Made by a program: the position numbers and the translations under genes
In this document: piece after piece, positions 20,122-28,889 of the stretch
Layout of the letters: every line of letters starts with the position of its first letter
Position numbering within the stretch: the stretch's first letter is position 1
Assembly: GCA_001592805.2 (NCBI GenBank)
Contig: CP051143.1
Coordinates: 558,001-622,000 of the forward strand
Source of the DNA: Peltaster fructicola
Taxonomy: Eukaryota > Ascomycota > Dothideomycetes
DNA length: 64,000 bases
Direction of reading: 5' to 3'
The notes under the pieces: model-generated
The model's input: only the letters and a program-made list of their open reading frames with translations
Told to the model about the DNA's origin: nothing
Databases searched by the model: none

Positions 20122-20646
20122 TCAGACTTTGACGTGCTGCTGAGGCTCGTTGTCGACCTCTACCGCCTCGTCATGCTCTCGAGATCCAGCGACAACACCA
20201 GCAATCTGACCAGACTTCTCTTCTTCGAGCTTCTTGTATTTCCTCCTACTCTTCTTGGCAGCGCTGGCCTTCTTCGTGCGAGCACGCTCAGTCTTGATGG
20301 CAGTCCTGCTCTCTGCGCCGTTTTCCAGAGCATCAAGCTTTTCGCCTAAAACCTGACGCGCATACTTTCGATTCTGCTCCCTGCTGCGTGTCTCCTGGCT
20401 CTTGACCACGATTCCAGTGGCAATATGCTTCAGTTGAACGGCGCATGATGTCTTGTTGATCTTTTGTCCGCCAGGCCCAGTGCCTTTGAGGAAACTCTCG
20501 GTGATCTCGCTGTCCAAGATCTTGCGACGCGGTGGTAATGCTTTCTCAGCTCGTGTTGCAGTCGTGCAGATGGGACGTGTTGTGAGGTCTCGCAGGCATC
20601 GTATGAGACATAGATGACCGCTCACTCTGCAAATATGCATGGACAT
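20122..20646 (-). CDS. RSO55: Mitochondrial GGQ release-factor-like protein (Rso55/MTRFR type)
   Basis: Single exon, 174 residues. The N-terminus is basic and mitochondrial-like (MSMHICRVSGHLCLIRCLRD). The RF-1 domain starts DSEITESFLKGTGPGGQKIN with the catalytic GGQ at residues 59-61, followed by KTSCAVQLKHIATGIVVKSQ and ETRSREQNRKYARQVLGEKL. It lacks the codon-recognition domains of true release factors and ends in a Lys-rich tail (KKASAAKKSRRKYKKLEEEK), as in yeast Rso55 and human MTRFR/C12orf65. These proteins hydrolyse peptidyl-tRNA on stalled mitochondrial ribosome large subunits. The gene is divergent from the SPT small-subunit gene with 241 bp between starts. Confidence 0.9.
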   Translation of the reverse strand: MSMHICRVSGHLCLIRCLRDLTTRPICTTATRAEKALPPRRKILDSEITESFLKGTGPGGQKINKTSCAVQLKHIATGIVVKSQETRSREQNRKYARQVLGEKLDALENGAESRTAIKTERARTKKASAAKKSRRKYKKLEEEKSGQIAGVVAGSREHDEAVEVDNEPQQHVKV

Positions 20647-20887
20647 GTGCGATGTCGTGTTAGGGAGTGTTCATTCATCACGCCTCATGATGTAGCTGGA
20701 TGGCTCGTGCCGACCAATGAGCCTCGCTAGACCCTTCCAGAGAGTGCCGGTCTGCATCGTCAAAGGATAAACGCAACAACCTCCCTTGAACGCTCCACCA
20801 TAATCAAATGAACCATTGAGACGCGACTCAACCCTCCTGATACGACCAAGAGACGACTCACGGACATCAGACTCCACCCATCCTTCC

Positions 20888-21293
20888 ATGGCGTCGGCAG
20901 ACCAGAACACCCTTCTTTACGCATTGATCGGGTTCACAACGCTTGCAGCAGCAGTCTTCCTCTTCTCACAACCTACAGACTTCGCCAAATGGGTGCAGAA
21001 GAAGATCTACCAATATGAAGTGACCTTCTCGCTTTATATGCTGACGGGCACGGAGAAGTTCGTCTTCAGTATGTCTTGTCAGCCTACCATGAAGCGCATC
21101 TTACTTACTTCTCCTAGACTCTGTCCTGTTCCTTTTCACATCAATGACCTGTATCGCCGCCTTCCTCTACCTACCGGCGCATATCAAGATTATTACGGAG
21201 CGAACATACTATTACTGGGCCGGAGATTCAACTTTCTGGCAGAAAGCTAGCACATTCGCGCAAGAGGCATACAACAGGATTGGGAATCATTGA
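20888..21293 (+). CDS. Serine palmitoyltransferase small subunit (ssSPT/SPTSSA-like)
   Basis: Exons 20888-21068 and 21118-21293 join over a 49-nt intron to encode 118 residues. A first hydrophobic helix (LLYALIGFTTLAAAVFLFSQ) is followed by WVQKKIYQYEVTFSLYMLTG, then TEKFVFNSVLFLFTSMTCIA and AFLYLPAHIKII. The run YQYxVTxxLYML...E..xFNSxL...Y.P.HI matches animal SPTSSA/SPTSSB and fungal equivalents. These ER subunits activate the Lcb1/Lcb2 heterodimer that condenses serine with palmitoyl-CoA, the first step of sphingolipid synthesis; yeast uses the unrelated-looking Tsc3. The splice join restores the conserved FNS. The extra N-terminal helix is absent from the short human form. Confidence 0.85.
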
Positions 21294-21776
21294 GCTGCAT
21301 TGACAGCAAGTAGTATAATATCATAATATATATCGGGGTATGGGCCCAGCGGCTTGCAGTCCATAGGCAGCCAACTCCGCCAGAGTCATGACATGCTCAG
21401 ATAGTAGTGTATAATGTTGGGCGTTGAGCCTGCTAATGAAGCAACCACCTGCGTACTGATTCGTCGCTTCCTTTGAAGAACCCGTGAGCAGGTGTCCGTG
21501 AGCAGGCGTTCGTAAGTAGGTGTCCGTAAGCAGTCGAGTTGACCCACAAGCACCTCACGCGCTCGGTCTGCTTCGACCTGCAGGGTAGTATATGCCAAGC
21601 AATGACACTATACTGATGTCTGGCAGTACCAAGCTCGTCCTCTGACATGGCTTGTCGGCACAAGTACGAGTGGTTGTGCTCGTCAAGTCGTATTCGTCGT
21701 TGTTCGACGGCTTTCATTCAGCCATATATCGACGTATGGTAGCAGACGCTGCTTTCTGCCCGTCCTCTCTTTCAGC
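21294..21776. other. Convergent intergenic region with a short tandem repeat
   Basis: This region between two convergent stops holds the 14-bp repeat listed at 21483. No gene was seen. Confidence 0.45.
21483..21538. repeat. 14-bp tandem repeat, four copies
   Basis: Units CGTGAGCAGGTGTC, CGTGAGCAGGCGTT, CGTAAGTAGGTGTC and CGTAAGCAGTCGAG lie head-to-tail without gaps. Copies diverge by two to six bases. It is a minisatellite in a 3' intergenic region. Confidence 0.85.
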
Positions 21777-22890
21777 TCAGCCATCGCGTTTGCCGCGTCT
21801 TATGGTCATGCGTGGGAGCTGAGGCATACGGACATCGCCAGCAGCTTTCCTCACTTCTGCCACAGCATCGCCAAGCAGAACACGAATGGCGCCCTCCAGT
21901 CGTCGATCTCTTCTCCGTCGTAGCCACCAGAGCGCTACCCACACAAGTACGGCATCGGCGACTATGAGCTGCACTGCCCACCAGCTCAATCGCAAAACCC
22001 AGCCAAAGAAGCTGGACTGTTGTCGCTGCTTCACGAATCGCTTTGCTCGCTGCTCTCGAAGCGCAGCCACTTCGGTCGTCAGCTTCATCAGACTCGCCTC
22101 CACTCGTCTCCGCCACGACATCGATGGACTGCTCTGACCTCTGCGCGATCCGAGATTCCTGCGATAGTCACCAACCTGCGAGTCTTCGCCACCTAGTATA
22201 GCGTCTGAGCCTGTGTTGTAATCACCGTCGTCGACTTGTGATATGGGCGCATCGACAAATTCCTCCCTGTCCTCCTCGACAAGATCGTCTTGCTCGGGCT
22301 CTGATACAGGTGATAACACCCTCATATCCGCTTGGCTGCTGACTATACCACCCAAAGCTGCTGCTGAGTTTGCTAAATTGCTATTATGATCGTCCGAATG
22401 AATGTATGCGCTCCTCTCCAGGTTTTGTAGTGGACTCGAATGTTCGCTGCCGGATGGTTGAGAATTACTCTTGATCTGATCCCAGACAAATTCAAGCTCT
22501 TCAACAAGTTGCCGTGCCTCATCCGTTTGAGATGCATACTTCTGCATTGTGTCTATCAATTTTTCGATATATCGTCGCTTCGCATTTGTCCTCGTGAGAC
22601 CCTCATTCTCTTTCCAGGCGTCCCACTTCTCCTGCTCTTTCCGTAGGGCTTCTGCCGAAGCGTTAGGCTGTGTCGTTGAGCTGGGCCGACTAGCGATGCG
22701 TCCAACGTCGCCTTCCATCGATTGTTTGTATAGTCCATAGAGAGCGAGTCGATCAGATGCTGGAGGCTTATGTGCGCCGGGTCGAATCTTGTTGACCGTG
22801 TTCAATGCGTGTCCAAACACGCGATCTATTGGGTGGTCAGCATATCCCAGAGCAGTCAATCTCGTATGCCTTACCAACCGAGTCCGCCAT
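21777..22890 (-). CDS. ATG37: Peroxisomal acyl-CoA-binding protein Atg37
   Basis: A 16-nt first exon (22890-22875, MADSV) joins over a 49-nt intron to 22825-21777, giving 354 residues and restoring MADSVDRVFGHALNTVNKI. Residues about 5-105 form an acyl-CoA-binding domain (RLALYGLYKQSMEGDVG; KWDAWKENEGLTRTNAKRRY). A long acidic disordered middle, a coiled coil (SLMKLTTEVAALREQRAKRF) and a C-terminal membrane helix (WWAVQLIVADAVLVWVALWW) with basic tail follow. This is the layout of Atg37/ACBD5, the peroxisomal tail-anchored protein that regulates phagophore formation in pexophagy. The ACB domain carries a roughly 20-residue low-complexity insert (RPSSTTQPNASAEALRK). No key residue is obviously lost. 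Confidence 0.9.
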
Positions 22891-23192
22891 CCTGATGTTC
22901 TATCGATGATGCTTCAATATGAAGTGCCTATCATGACGTCTTTGTCGCTCTTTGGCGGTGCGTAAGGAAGGTATCACACGCGCGTACTGACAATGATGCA
23001 AACTCTTGGAAGAATATGTTCTGGAGAACTAGCAAACTAGAAGGAGGACGGACGTACATCTCAAAGATATTACGCCTTCAACAGCAAAGCCGAGGCGTAG
23101 TGTCCATTTTCGTCCTAGACTTTGAGTCAAGCTTCACGCGGTTCGAGATCGCGTGCATGATTACTTCACTCATGGACGACACCATAGCCCTG

Positions 23193-23213
23193 TGTAGCGC
23201 CTCTCGCGCTACA
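23193..23213. repeat. Short inverted repeat (8-bp stem)
   Basis: TGTAGCGC-CTCTC-GCGCTACA is a perfect stem with a 5-nt loop about 200 bp upstream of the SDR gene. It could be a regulatory palindrome; function is unknown. Confidence 0.5.
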
Positions 23214-23353
23214 GAACCGGTGAGCATTGTTCTAGACGAGCTTATTACACTTCGAGCTCCTTCGGACGGTCCGCTGCATGGTTCTCGTAATTTTGCGCTG
23301 ATTAGATGAGTAAGTCCGTCACCTGCAGCTAACTCGAGGTGTTCACCTCATGG

Positions 23354-23361
23354 TATATATA
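23354..23361 (+). promoter_or_regulatory. TATA element of the SDR gene
   Basis: TATATATA lies 53 bp before the ATG at 23414, a plausible core promoter position for a gene with a short leader. Most other genes here show no such clear TATA box. Confidence 0.55.
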
Positions 23362-23413
23362 GCGAGAAGGTCATTGTGTACCTACCTTCGAAGACTACAC
23401 ATATTTCAGCATC

Positions 23414-24346
23414 ATGGCGTCGACCTGGCCATCATACACTCCCACATACCATCATGAGCCATATGCTGAGATCCTGCCAACGCAAGAGCATCTCAGCTGC
23501 AAGGGCCTCAGCGTGCTCATCACCGGTGCAGGGACAGGCATAGGCCAGGCTATGGCAGTAGCATTCGCTCAGGCACATGCCAAAGGTATAGCTATTCTGG
23601 GCCGAACCGAGTCAACACTGCAGGAAACAGCTGAAAAGATCAAGGAAGCAAGCCAAGGTCAGACAGAGGCGCTCGTTGTGACAGCCGACATCACCAGTGC
23701 GGAATCTGTACAAGCTGCTTTTGCAAAGGTGCAAGGCCACTTCGGCAGTATCGACATTCTTGTAAATAATGCCGGTGGAGTCACAGCAACAGACTCTATC
23801 AAGGACATAGACCTTGGCGGTTTCATGAAGACATTCGAGCTGAACGTCCTGGGCCCAATGACAGTCACACAAGCCTTCATCAGAGCAGCAGATATCAGCA
23901 GCAACAAAGACCCGAGAACGATCGTCAACGTTTGTTCGGGTCTTGCTCATCTGCCTGCCATGCCGAAGGCCGTTGCTTATGGAACCTCTAAGCTTGCTTC
24001 GGCCAAACTCTTCGAGCATGTCTACTTTGAGCACAAGGACTGGCGTGTGTTCAATCTACAGCCTGGAGTAGTTGCGACTGCATTGGCGAAGCAGTCTGGC
24101 AGACAAGGTGAAGATGCGCCTGAGTTATCCGCGTCTATGGCTGTCTGGCTGGCCAGGGATCCTCGTGCAGCAGACCTCAGTGGAAGGTTCGTCTGGGCCA
24201 ACTGGGATGTCAACGAGCTTGTCGCTATGAAAGACAAGATCCACGAGAAGGACGAGCTCATGCTGAGTTTGAAAGGATGGGCAGACGAGTACACTGTCGC
24301 ACAGCTTCGCCAGCACGCTGCAGACGCCATGGAGAAGAGAAAATGA
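23414..24346 (+). CDS. Short-chain dehydrogenase/reductase
   Basis: Single exon, 310 residues. The classical SDR motifs are present: cofactor-binding TGAGTGIG (about residues 38-45), the NNAGG motif, and the active-site YGTSK with an upstream Ser (VNVCSGLAHLPAMPKAVAYG). The loop after the first beta strand (LGRTESTL) has Arg rather than a clear acidic residue, which leans toward NADP(H); this is inference. An N-terminal extension of about 30 residues (MASTWPSYTPTYHHEPYAEI) precedes the Rossmann fold. The substrate is not predictable. Proteins of this form are common in ascomycetes as stand-alone genes. A TATA box sits close upstream, suggesting inducible expression. Confidence 0.9.
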   Translation: MASTWPSYTPTYHHEPYAEILPTQEHLSCKGLSVLITGAGTGIGQAMAVAFAQAHAKGIAILGRTESTLQETAEKIKEASQGQTEALVVTADITSAESVQAAFAKVQGHFGSIDILVNNAGGVTATDSIKDIDLGGFMKTFELNVLGPMTVTQAFIRAADISSNKDPRTIVNVCSGLAHLPAMPKAVAYGTSKLASAKLFEHVYFEHKDWRVFNLQPGVVATALAKQSGRQGEDAPELSASMAVWLARDPRAADLSGRFVWANWDVNELVAMKDKIHEKDELMLSLKGWADEYTVAQLRQHAADAMEKRK

Positions 24347-24509
24347 GGTGATGAGACAGCCATTGACGATAGATAGAAGATCTTGCGTCTATGCATATAC
24401 ATGCGGAATCTATTGCGTTCAATGATATCGGCCACTATTCTGGTCGACACAAGGAAATCCTATTGTCCTCATGCAGCCTCAGATGGTATACATTTCCAGT
24501 AAACGCCTT

Positions 24510-25546
24510 CTAATGCTTAGCAGTGACGGTCTCGCCAGTCGCCTTCTCGACCCACTCCTTGGCAACATCACCAAGAGCAACCATGCAAACTGTCTGCCAG
24601 ATGCCAAGACCTATTCGTGGGACAACACCACGGTAGAGTCCACGGACACCACTAGTCTTGTAAATGTACTGGAAGGTGTTTCCAACGGTCATCTTCTTTG
24701 GTCGGTTTGGATCGTCCTTCTTCGACTGCATCTCGACACGGATAACCTCGATAGGCTGGTTCCATGCGGAAAGACCACCACCTAGAGCGGATGCGAGAAT
24801 CTTCTCGCCGACAGAAAGGCTGATCTTTGGATCCTCTTTGCCAGTGAAGCTTCGGATCTGGTTCTCACTACGATTTGTTAGCTCGTGCTCACGTTGCTTC
24901 CAGATTTCACTCACGCGACTCTGCTGAGACCAAACCGAGAGCCCCAGTTGGTGACCTGGCGCACAGCGACAGCGTTGACACCCTTGTTGATACCCTTGAT
25001 ACCCTCCTTCCTGTAGATGGCCATGAAAGTCTCCATTGTACCTGGGACCTTGCCTCCTGCATTGGCAGCCTTTGACTTTGTCATCTCGACTGTCTTCATA
25101 CAAGTACAGAAACCCATGGTAGCGTAGGCTTGAGCCAGACCACCAGCCATACCACCAGAGATACCTGCGGTGAAGTTGCTGGCGCCGAAGCTCTTGGCGT
25201 AGTATTCGGCCTCACTTGCAACGAAGAGAAGCACAGCACCCTTGGTACTGGCCTCAATCCAGGCCCATGGGATCAATCCTTGGTAGACTGTATCCAATCA
25301 GCTCTTGCGCGTCACTACGCACCCATCAGGAAACTCACATCCAAAGACACCTCCACGGCTCCAGACTCTTGCGACAGCACCAACCATACCGTCTGTTCGA
25401 TTGGCAGCCATGGTAGTCTTCATGACCTCAAGCGGCTGACCAAGAGTTGAGACCTCGAACAAATTCAGACCTGAGCCCAGCAACAAGTTGCTGAACTTGA
25501 CAGGCTTCTTCTCGAGCTTAGGCGACTCGGTACGGGCGACAGACAT
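24510..25546 (-). CDS. YHM2: Mitochondrial citrate/2-oxoglutarate carrier Yhm2
   Basis: Exons 25546-25339, 25287-24915 and 24867-24510, with introns of 51 and 47 nt, encode 312 residues (yeast Yhm2 has 314). Matches run throughout: [76 protein letters not shown] and [20 protein letters not shown], ending TGETVTAKH. Yhm2 is an inner-membrane carrier exchanging citrate for 2-oxoglutarate, feeding cytosolic NADPH production. The start is the ATG at 25546 ([18 protein letters not shown]); an in-frame ATG at 25681 would add 45 Ser/Arg-rich residues and is less likely. It lies directly downstream of citrate synthase on the same strand. Confidence 0.96.
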
Positions 25547-26051
25547 TGTGGATGTTGATAGCTGCGACGTTGCAGAGGTGATTGCTTGCCGGACCAAGGC
25601 TGTAGGACGGCTTCTTTGCCTGGGGGTAGGGAACGCGTACAGGGAAGAGTAGAGAGGAGCTAGAAGTGAAATAGATGACAAGCAGAAGCTGACAAGTACG
25701 GCAGATGAGCTGTGAGTGTCTGTGCGGTCAACTGCGATTAGTGCACGATTGATAGGGGAAGCTTTTTGGGTGAATTGATGGGGATGGCCGCATACTCAAT
25801 TTTTAGCTTTCGGCTAGTCAGACCGTACCCTCGGCGTGAGCATGTGTTGAGAATATCTGTTGTCGGATTCCTCCAGCCATGTTGAACATGCCAATCCATT
25901 CAACACAGGATACGCATCCGATCAGCAGTAGCTGTGTACAATCACGAGGGATAATGTAGTGGTAAGAGGCTCAGTAATACAATAGTTCTGCATGCAAAAG
26001 CTGCTTGTTCCCTCATGCCATAGACATCGCTGAGATATTCCTGTCGCTAAA
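25547..26051. other. Intergenic region between citrate synthase and YHM2
   Basis: About 505 bp include the citrate synthase 3' end and the YHM2 promoter. No other gene was seen. Confidence 0.4.
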
Positions 26052-27523
26052 TTACAACTTTGCACCAACGAGCTTGGCGTAGTGAGCAGTGTCGAATGAC
26101 TTTGGTCGCTCGATTGGAAGACCGTATGCACGGTCGATGATGAGCTGTGGAATGACACCAAGTGCACGAGACACACCGAAGAGGACGGTGTAGTAGCGCT
26201 CCTCAGTCAGGCCGTAGTACTGGAGGAGGACACCAGAGTGTGCATCGACGTTAGGGTATGGGTTCTTGGTCTTGCCGTGCTCGGTCAGGACACCTGGGGC
26301 GATGTTGTAGACCTGGCTGACCAGCTTGAAGAGAGGGTCGTCTGGGAGATGCTTGAGCGCAAACTCACGCTGGGAAGTGTATCGTGGGTCGGTCTTGCGC
26401 AGTACGGCGTGTCCGTAACCTGGAACGACACGGCCTGACTTGAGAGTGTCCCAGAGGTACTTCTTGATGTTCTCATCGGACAGATCGTCACCAACGACAG
26501 CCTTCATCTCGGTGATCCACTTGAGCACTTCCTGGTTGGCAAGACCGTGGAGAGGTCCAGCGAGACCGTTGAGACCAGCAGCCAGCGACAGCATTGGTGA
26601 GGAGAGAGCTGATCCGACAAGGTGAGTGGTGTGTGCAGAGACGTTTCCACCCTCGTGGTCGGAGTGGATGGTCAGGTAGAGACGCATGAGCTCAACAAAG
26701 TCCTTGTTGTCTGCGAAACCGAGCTGGTTGGAAAGGTTGTAGGAGTAGTCCTTGTCCTTCTGGATGGCAGCGACCTTGCCGTCCTTGAAGACGTTGCGGT
26801 AGATGCGGGATGCGATCGATGGCAGCTTTGCGATGAGGTCCATTCCGTCCTCGAATGTCTTCTCCCAGTATTCGGTCTTCTTCATGCCCTTGGCGTAACC
26901 CTTGGAGAAGCTGCTCTCGTGCTCAAGTGCGGTGACAGCGATGGAGAACTGAGCCATTGGGTGGAGGTCATTTGGGCAGCGGTCGATGAGCTCGTTGACG
27001 AAGCTTGGAACATCGCTGCGTGCGGCCCACTCGGCAGAAAGGTCGCGGACCTGCTGCTCAGTTGGGACCTCGCCAGTGAGGAGAAGCCAGAAGAGACCTT
27101 CTGGGAGAGGCTCCTCTCCACCTGGTGCCTTTGGCAAAAGCTTCTGGCACTCTGGGATTGTGTATCCTCGGAATCGAATTCCCTCTTCTGCGTCGAGCAC
27201 TGATGGCTCCCAGACCAAGGACTTGATACCACGGGCACCACCGTACACCTGGTCGAGGGTGACCTCACCAAGGACCTTGCTTCCGTACTCGCTCCTCAGC
27301 TTCTTAACTTGAGCTTGCTTCTCTGGGAGGGATGCTGCGAAGGTCTCCTTGAGGGACTATGCATTGTCAGCTTGCGGTATCTGGTACTGCCGACTTTGCT
27401 CACCTTGTTGGCAGTGGCGTATGTTCGTGCATAGTTGTATGCAGATCGTGATGTGAACGATGTTGCTGAAGGAGCAGCCATTGCGCGTCGAAGCGCCAGC
27501 CTCGAAATGCTGGTAGCTGCCAT
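26052..27523 (-). CDS. CIT1: Citrate synthase, mitochondrial
   Basis: Exons 27523-27404 and 27356-26052 join over a 47-nt intron, giving 474 residues. A mitochondrial presequence rich in Arg and Ser ([20 protein letters not shown]) leads the mature enzyme, which starts around [20 protein letters not shown]. Catalytic His and Asp are present in [34 protein letters not shown] and [15 protein letters not shown]. It condenses acetyl-CoA and oxaloacetate to citrate, the first TCA step. The C-terminus ends AKLVGAKL without a clear PTS1, so it is the mitochondrial form. Strong codon bias (GTC, CTC, AAG) suggests high expression. Its product is the substrate of the YHM2 carrier encoded next door. Confidence 0.98.
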
Positions 27524-28104
27524 CTTTATAGAGTGTGGTATGGCCGGATGATAGGTATAAGAAGGGAGTCTGACGACGAAACTCCGACGGGCTGTGAATG
27601 ACCGTTCTAAGCGATCGCCGTGCAAGTGAGACTAATTTGTCTGTCTGGTTGAATGGATCAGTGCAACAGACAAAGTACGAGGATGGATTTTGGGAAAAAA
27701 GCACAGCTATCCGGCAAACATAGCATCGCTTCGGAGGTGCTGAGAAGCTTGGACCATCACAGCGTTTTCATGAATACTTGAGCGGGTACACTCGGAACCT
27801 GGCCTCGACACTACTCCAGCATTGTCATCGCAGATGAACACACACGCGCAGCTTGCGTGATCTCGCTGGCTTGCATCAAGGTTATGTGACTGCTGTAGAT
27901 TACGAAGTGCTGTGGCAGCATGCAGCATTGGAAGACCTCAGTCGTTTCTGCACGTACCACGTCGGATGAGACAACCTTACCGAGCATCTCGATATAGAAG
28001 CACTGTCACGGCTGAGGAACATCGTTGAGATCATGAACAGTCCATTGCGTCTGCCCCTGTCAAGTCGTGCTACGGTTGAAGAGAAAGGTCTTCAGGAGAG
28101 ATCG
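27524..28104. other. Intergenic region upstream of citrate synthase
   Basis: About 580 bp must hold the citrate synthase promoter. No gene was recognised. Confidence 0.4.
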
Positions 28105-28568
28105 TCAGGCACAGATCCCGAGATTCTCGCCGTTCTTGAAATTCAACGACACCTGTCACCGGCCCTGTCAGCATCGCGGAGAGCCATCTAACCATTTGCA
28201 ACATGCAGTCGTCGGTGATTATCATTCTTGCACGCATCTCTGCTATTGTTGCGCTGTGTGCCCAAAGTGGTTAGCCTCGGGAGTGCTTTGCCAAGCGTGA
28301 CATGCGCAAACTTGTGCTGCACTTACTTGACCACGTTCTTCGTATCGATACACCCTCTCATCACAACATCACCCAGCGCATCAAAATCCTCGCGTCCGTC
28401 AGGATCACCTAGAGCATCTGCTGTAGCTGATTTCTTGGCGTCTTTCTGCTCGCTCGAGCGCAACTGGTTCGCTAGCTGTACTTGTACCCAGCCACACCTT
28501 TGAACGACTTGTCTTTGTCTAGGGTAAGAAGTGACTGACCCTTACGGATCAGTAACTGCACAGGTCAT
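28105..28568 (-). CDS. Unrecognised small multi-exon protein, 5' end uncertain
   Basis: Three exons chain well in frame: 28518-28327 (RQVVQRCGWVQVQLANQLRS, EQKDAKKSATADALGDPDGR, EDFDALGDVVMRGCIDTKNV), 28253-28193 (NATIAEMRARMIITDDCMLQ) and 28152-28105 (VSLNFKNGENLGICA). Introns are 73 nt (GTAAGT) and 40 nt (GTTAGA). The 5' end is unresolved: an ATG at 28568 gives MTCAVTDP but needs a 27-nt intron, which is too short. An ATG near 28670 (MSAGAPFCLLVTWCL) with a GTGAGT donor is the alternative. I do not recognise the family. It is soluble and about 100 residues long. The continuous protein-like frames across splice sites make it likely real. Confidence 0.45.
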
Positions 28569-28889
28569 CCATCGGCTTCATATATATTGCGTGCGCCATT
28601 ACATCCAATTTGGCCGACTCACATCAAGCACCACGTTACCAGCAGACAAAAAGGAGCCCCGGCAGACATCCTAGGCGCACAAGGCAGGTATACTCCATCG
28701 CCCAGTAGTCATCGAAAGAGATTGCATGGTGTTACAGGACATCCAGAATAGCAGACACTTGTCGATCCACTCGTCGTAGATCTGAGCTCGCTGTTTGTTG
28801 TCTCTCATACTGATCTGCGACGGTAGCACTGCTCGTAGGAGATCTATTGATAGGTTGTAGTCCCACGACTGTAGATTGCGACCGACAAC
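28569..28889. other. Divergent intergenic region
   Basis: Promoter region of the Nrd1/Seb1 gene and possibly the first exon of the small minus-strand gene. Nothing else was seen. Confidence 0.35.

Larger units (their letters stand above)
22891..23413. other. Divergent intergenic/promoter region
   Basis: This lies between ATG37 and the SDR gene. It contains a perfect 8-bp hairpin at 23193-23213 and a TATA element near 23354. A 97-codon plus frame (23016-23309) has no protein-like features. Confidence 0.45.

Noticed and set aside
28519-28545. 27-nt intron joining MTCAVTDP to the unrecognised minus-strand gene
   Set aside because: Below the usual minimum intron length; the true first exon is probably further upstream.
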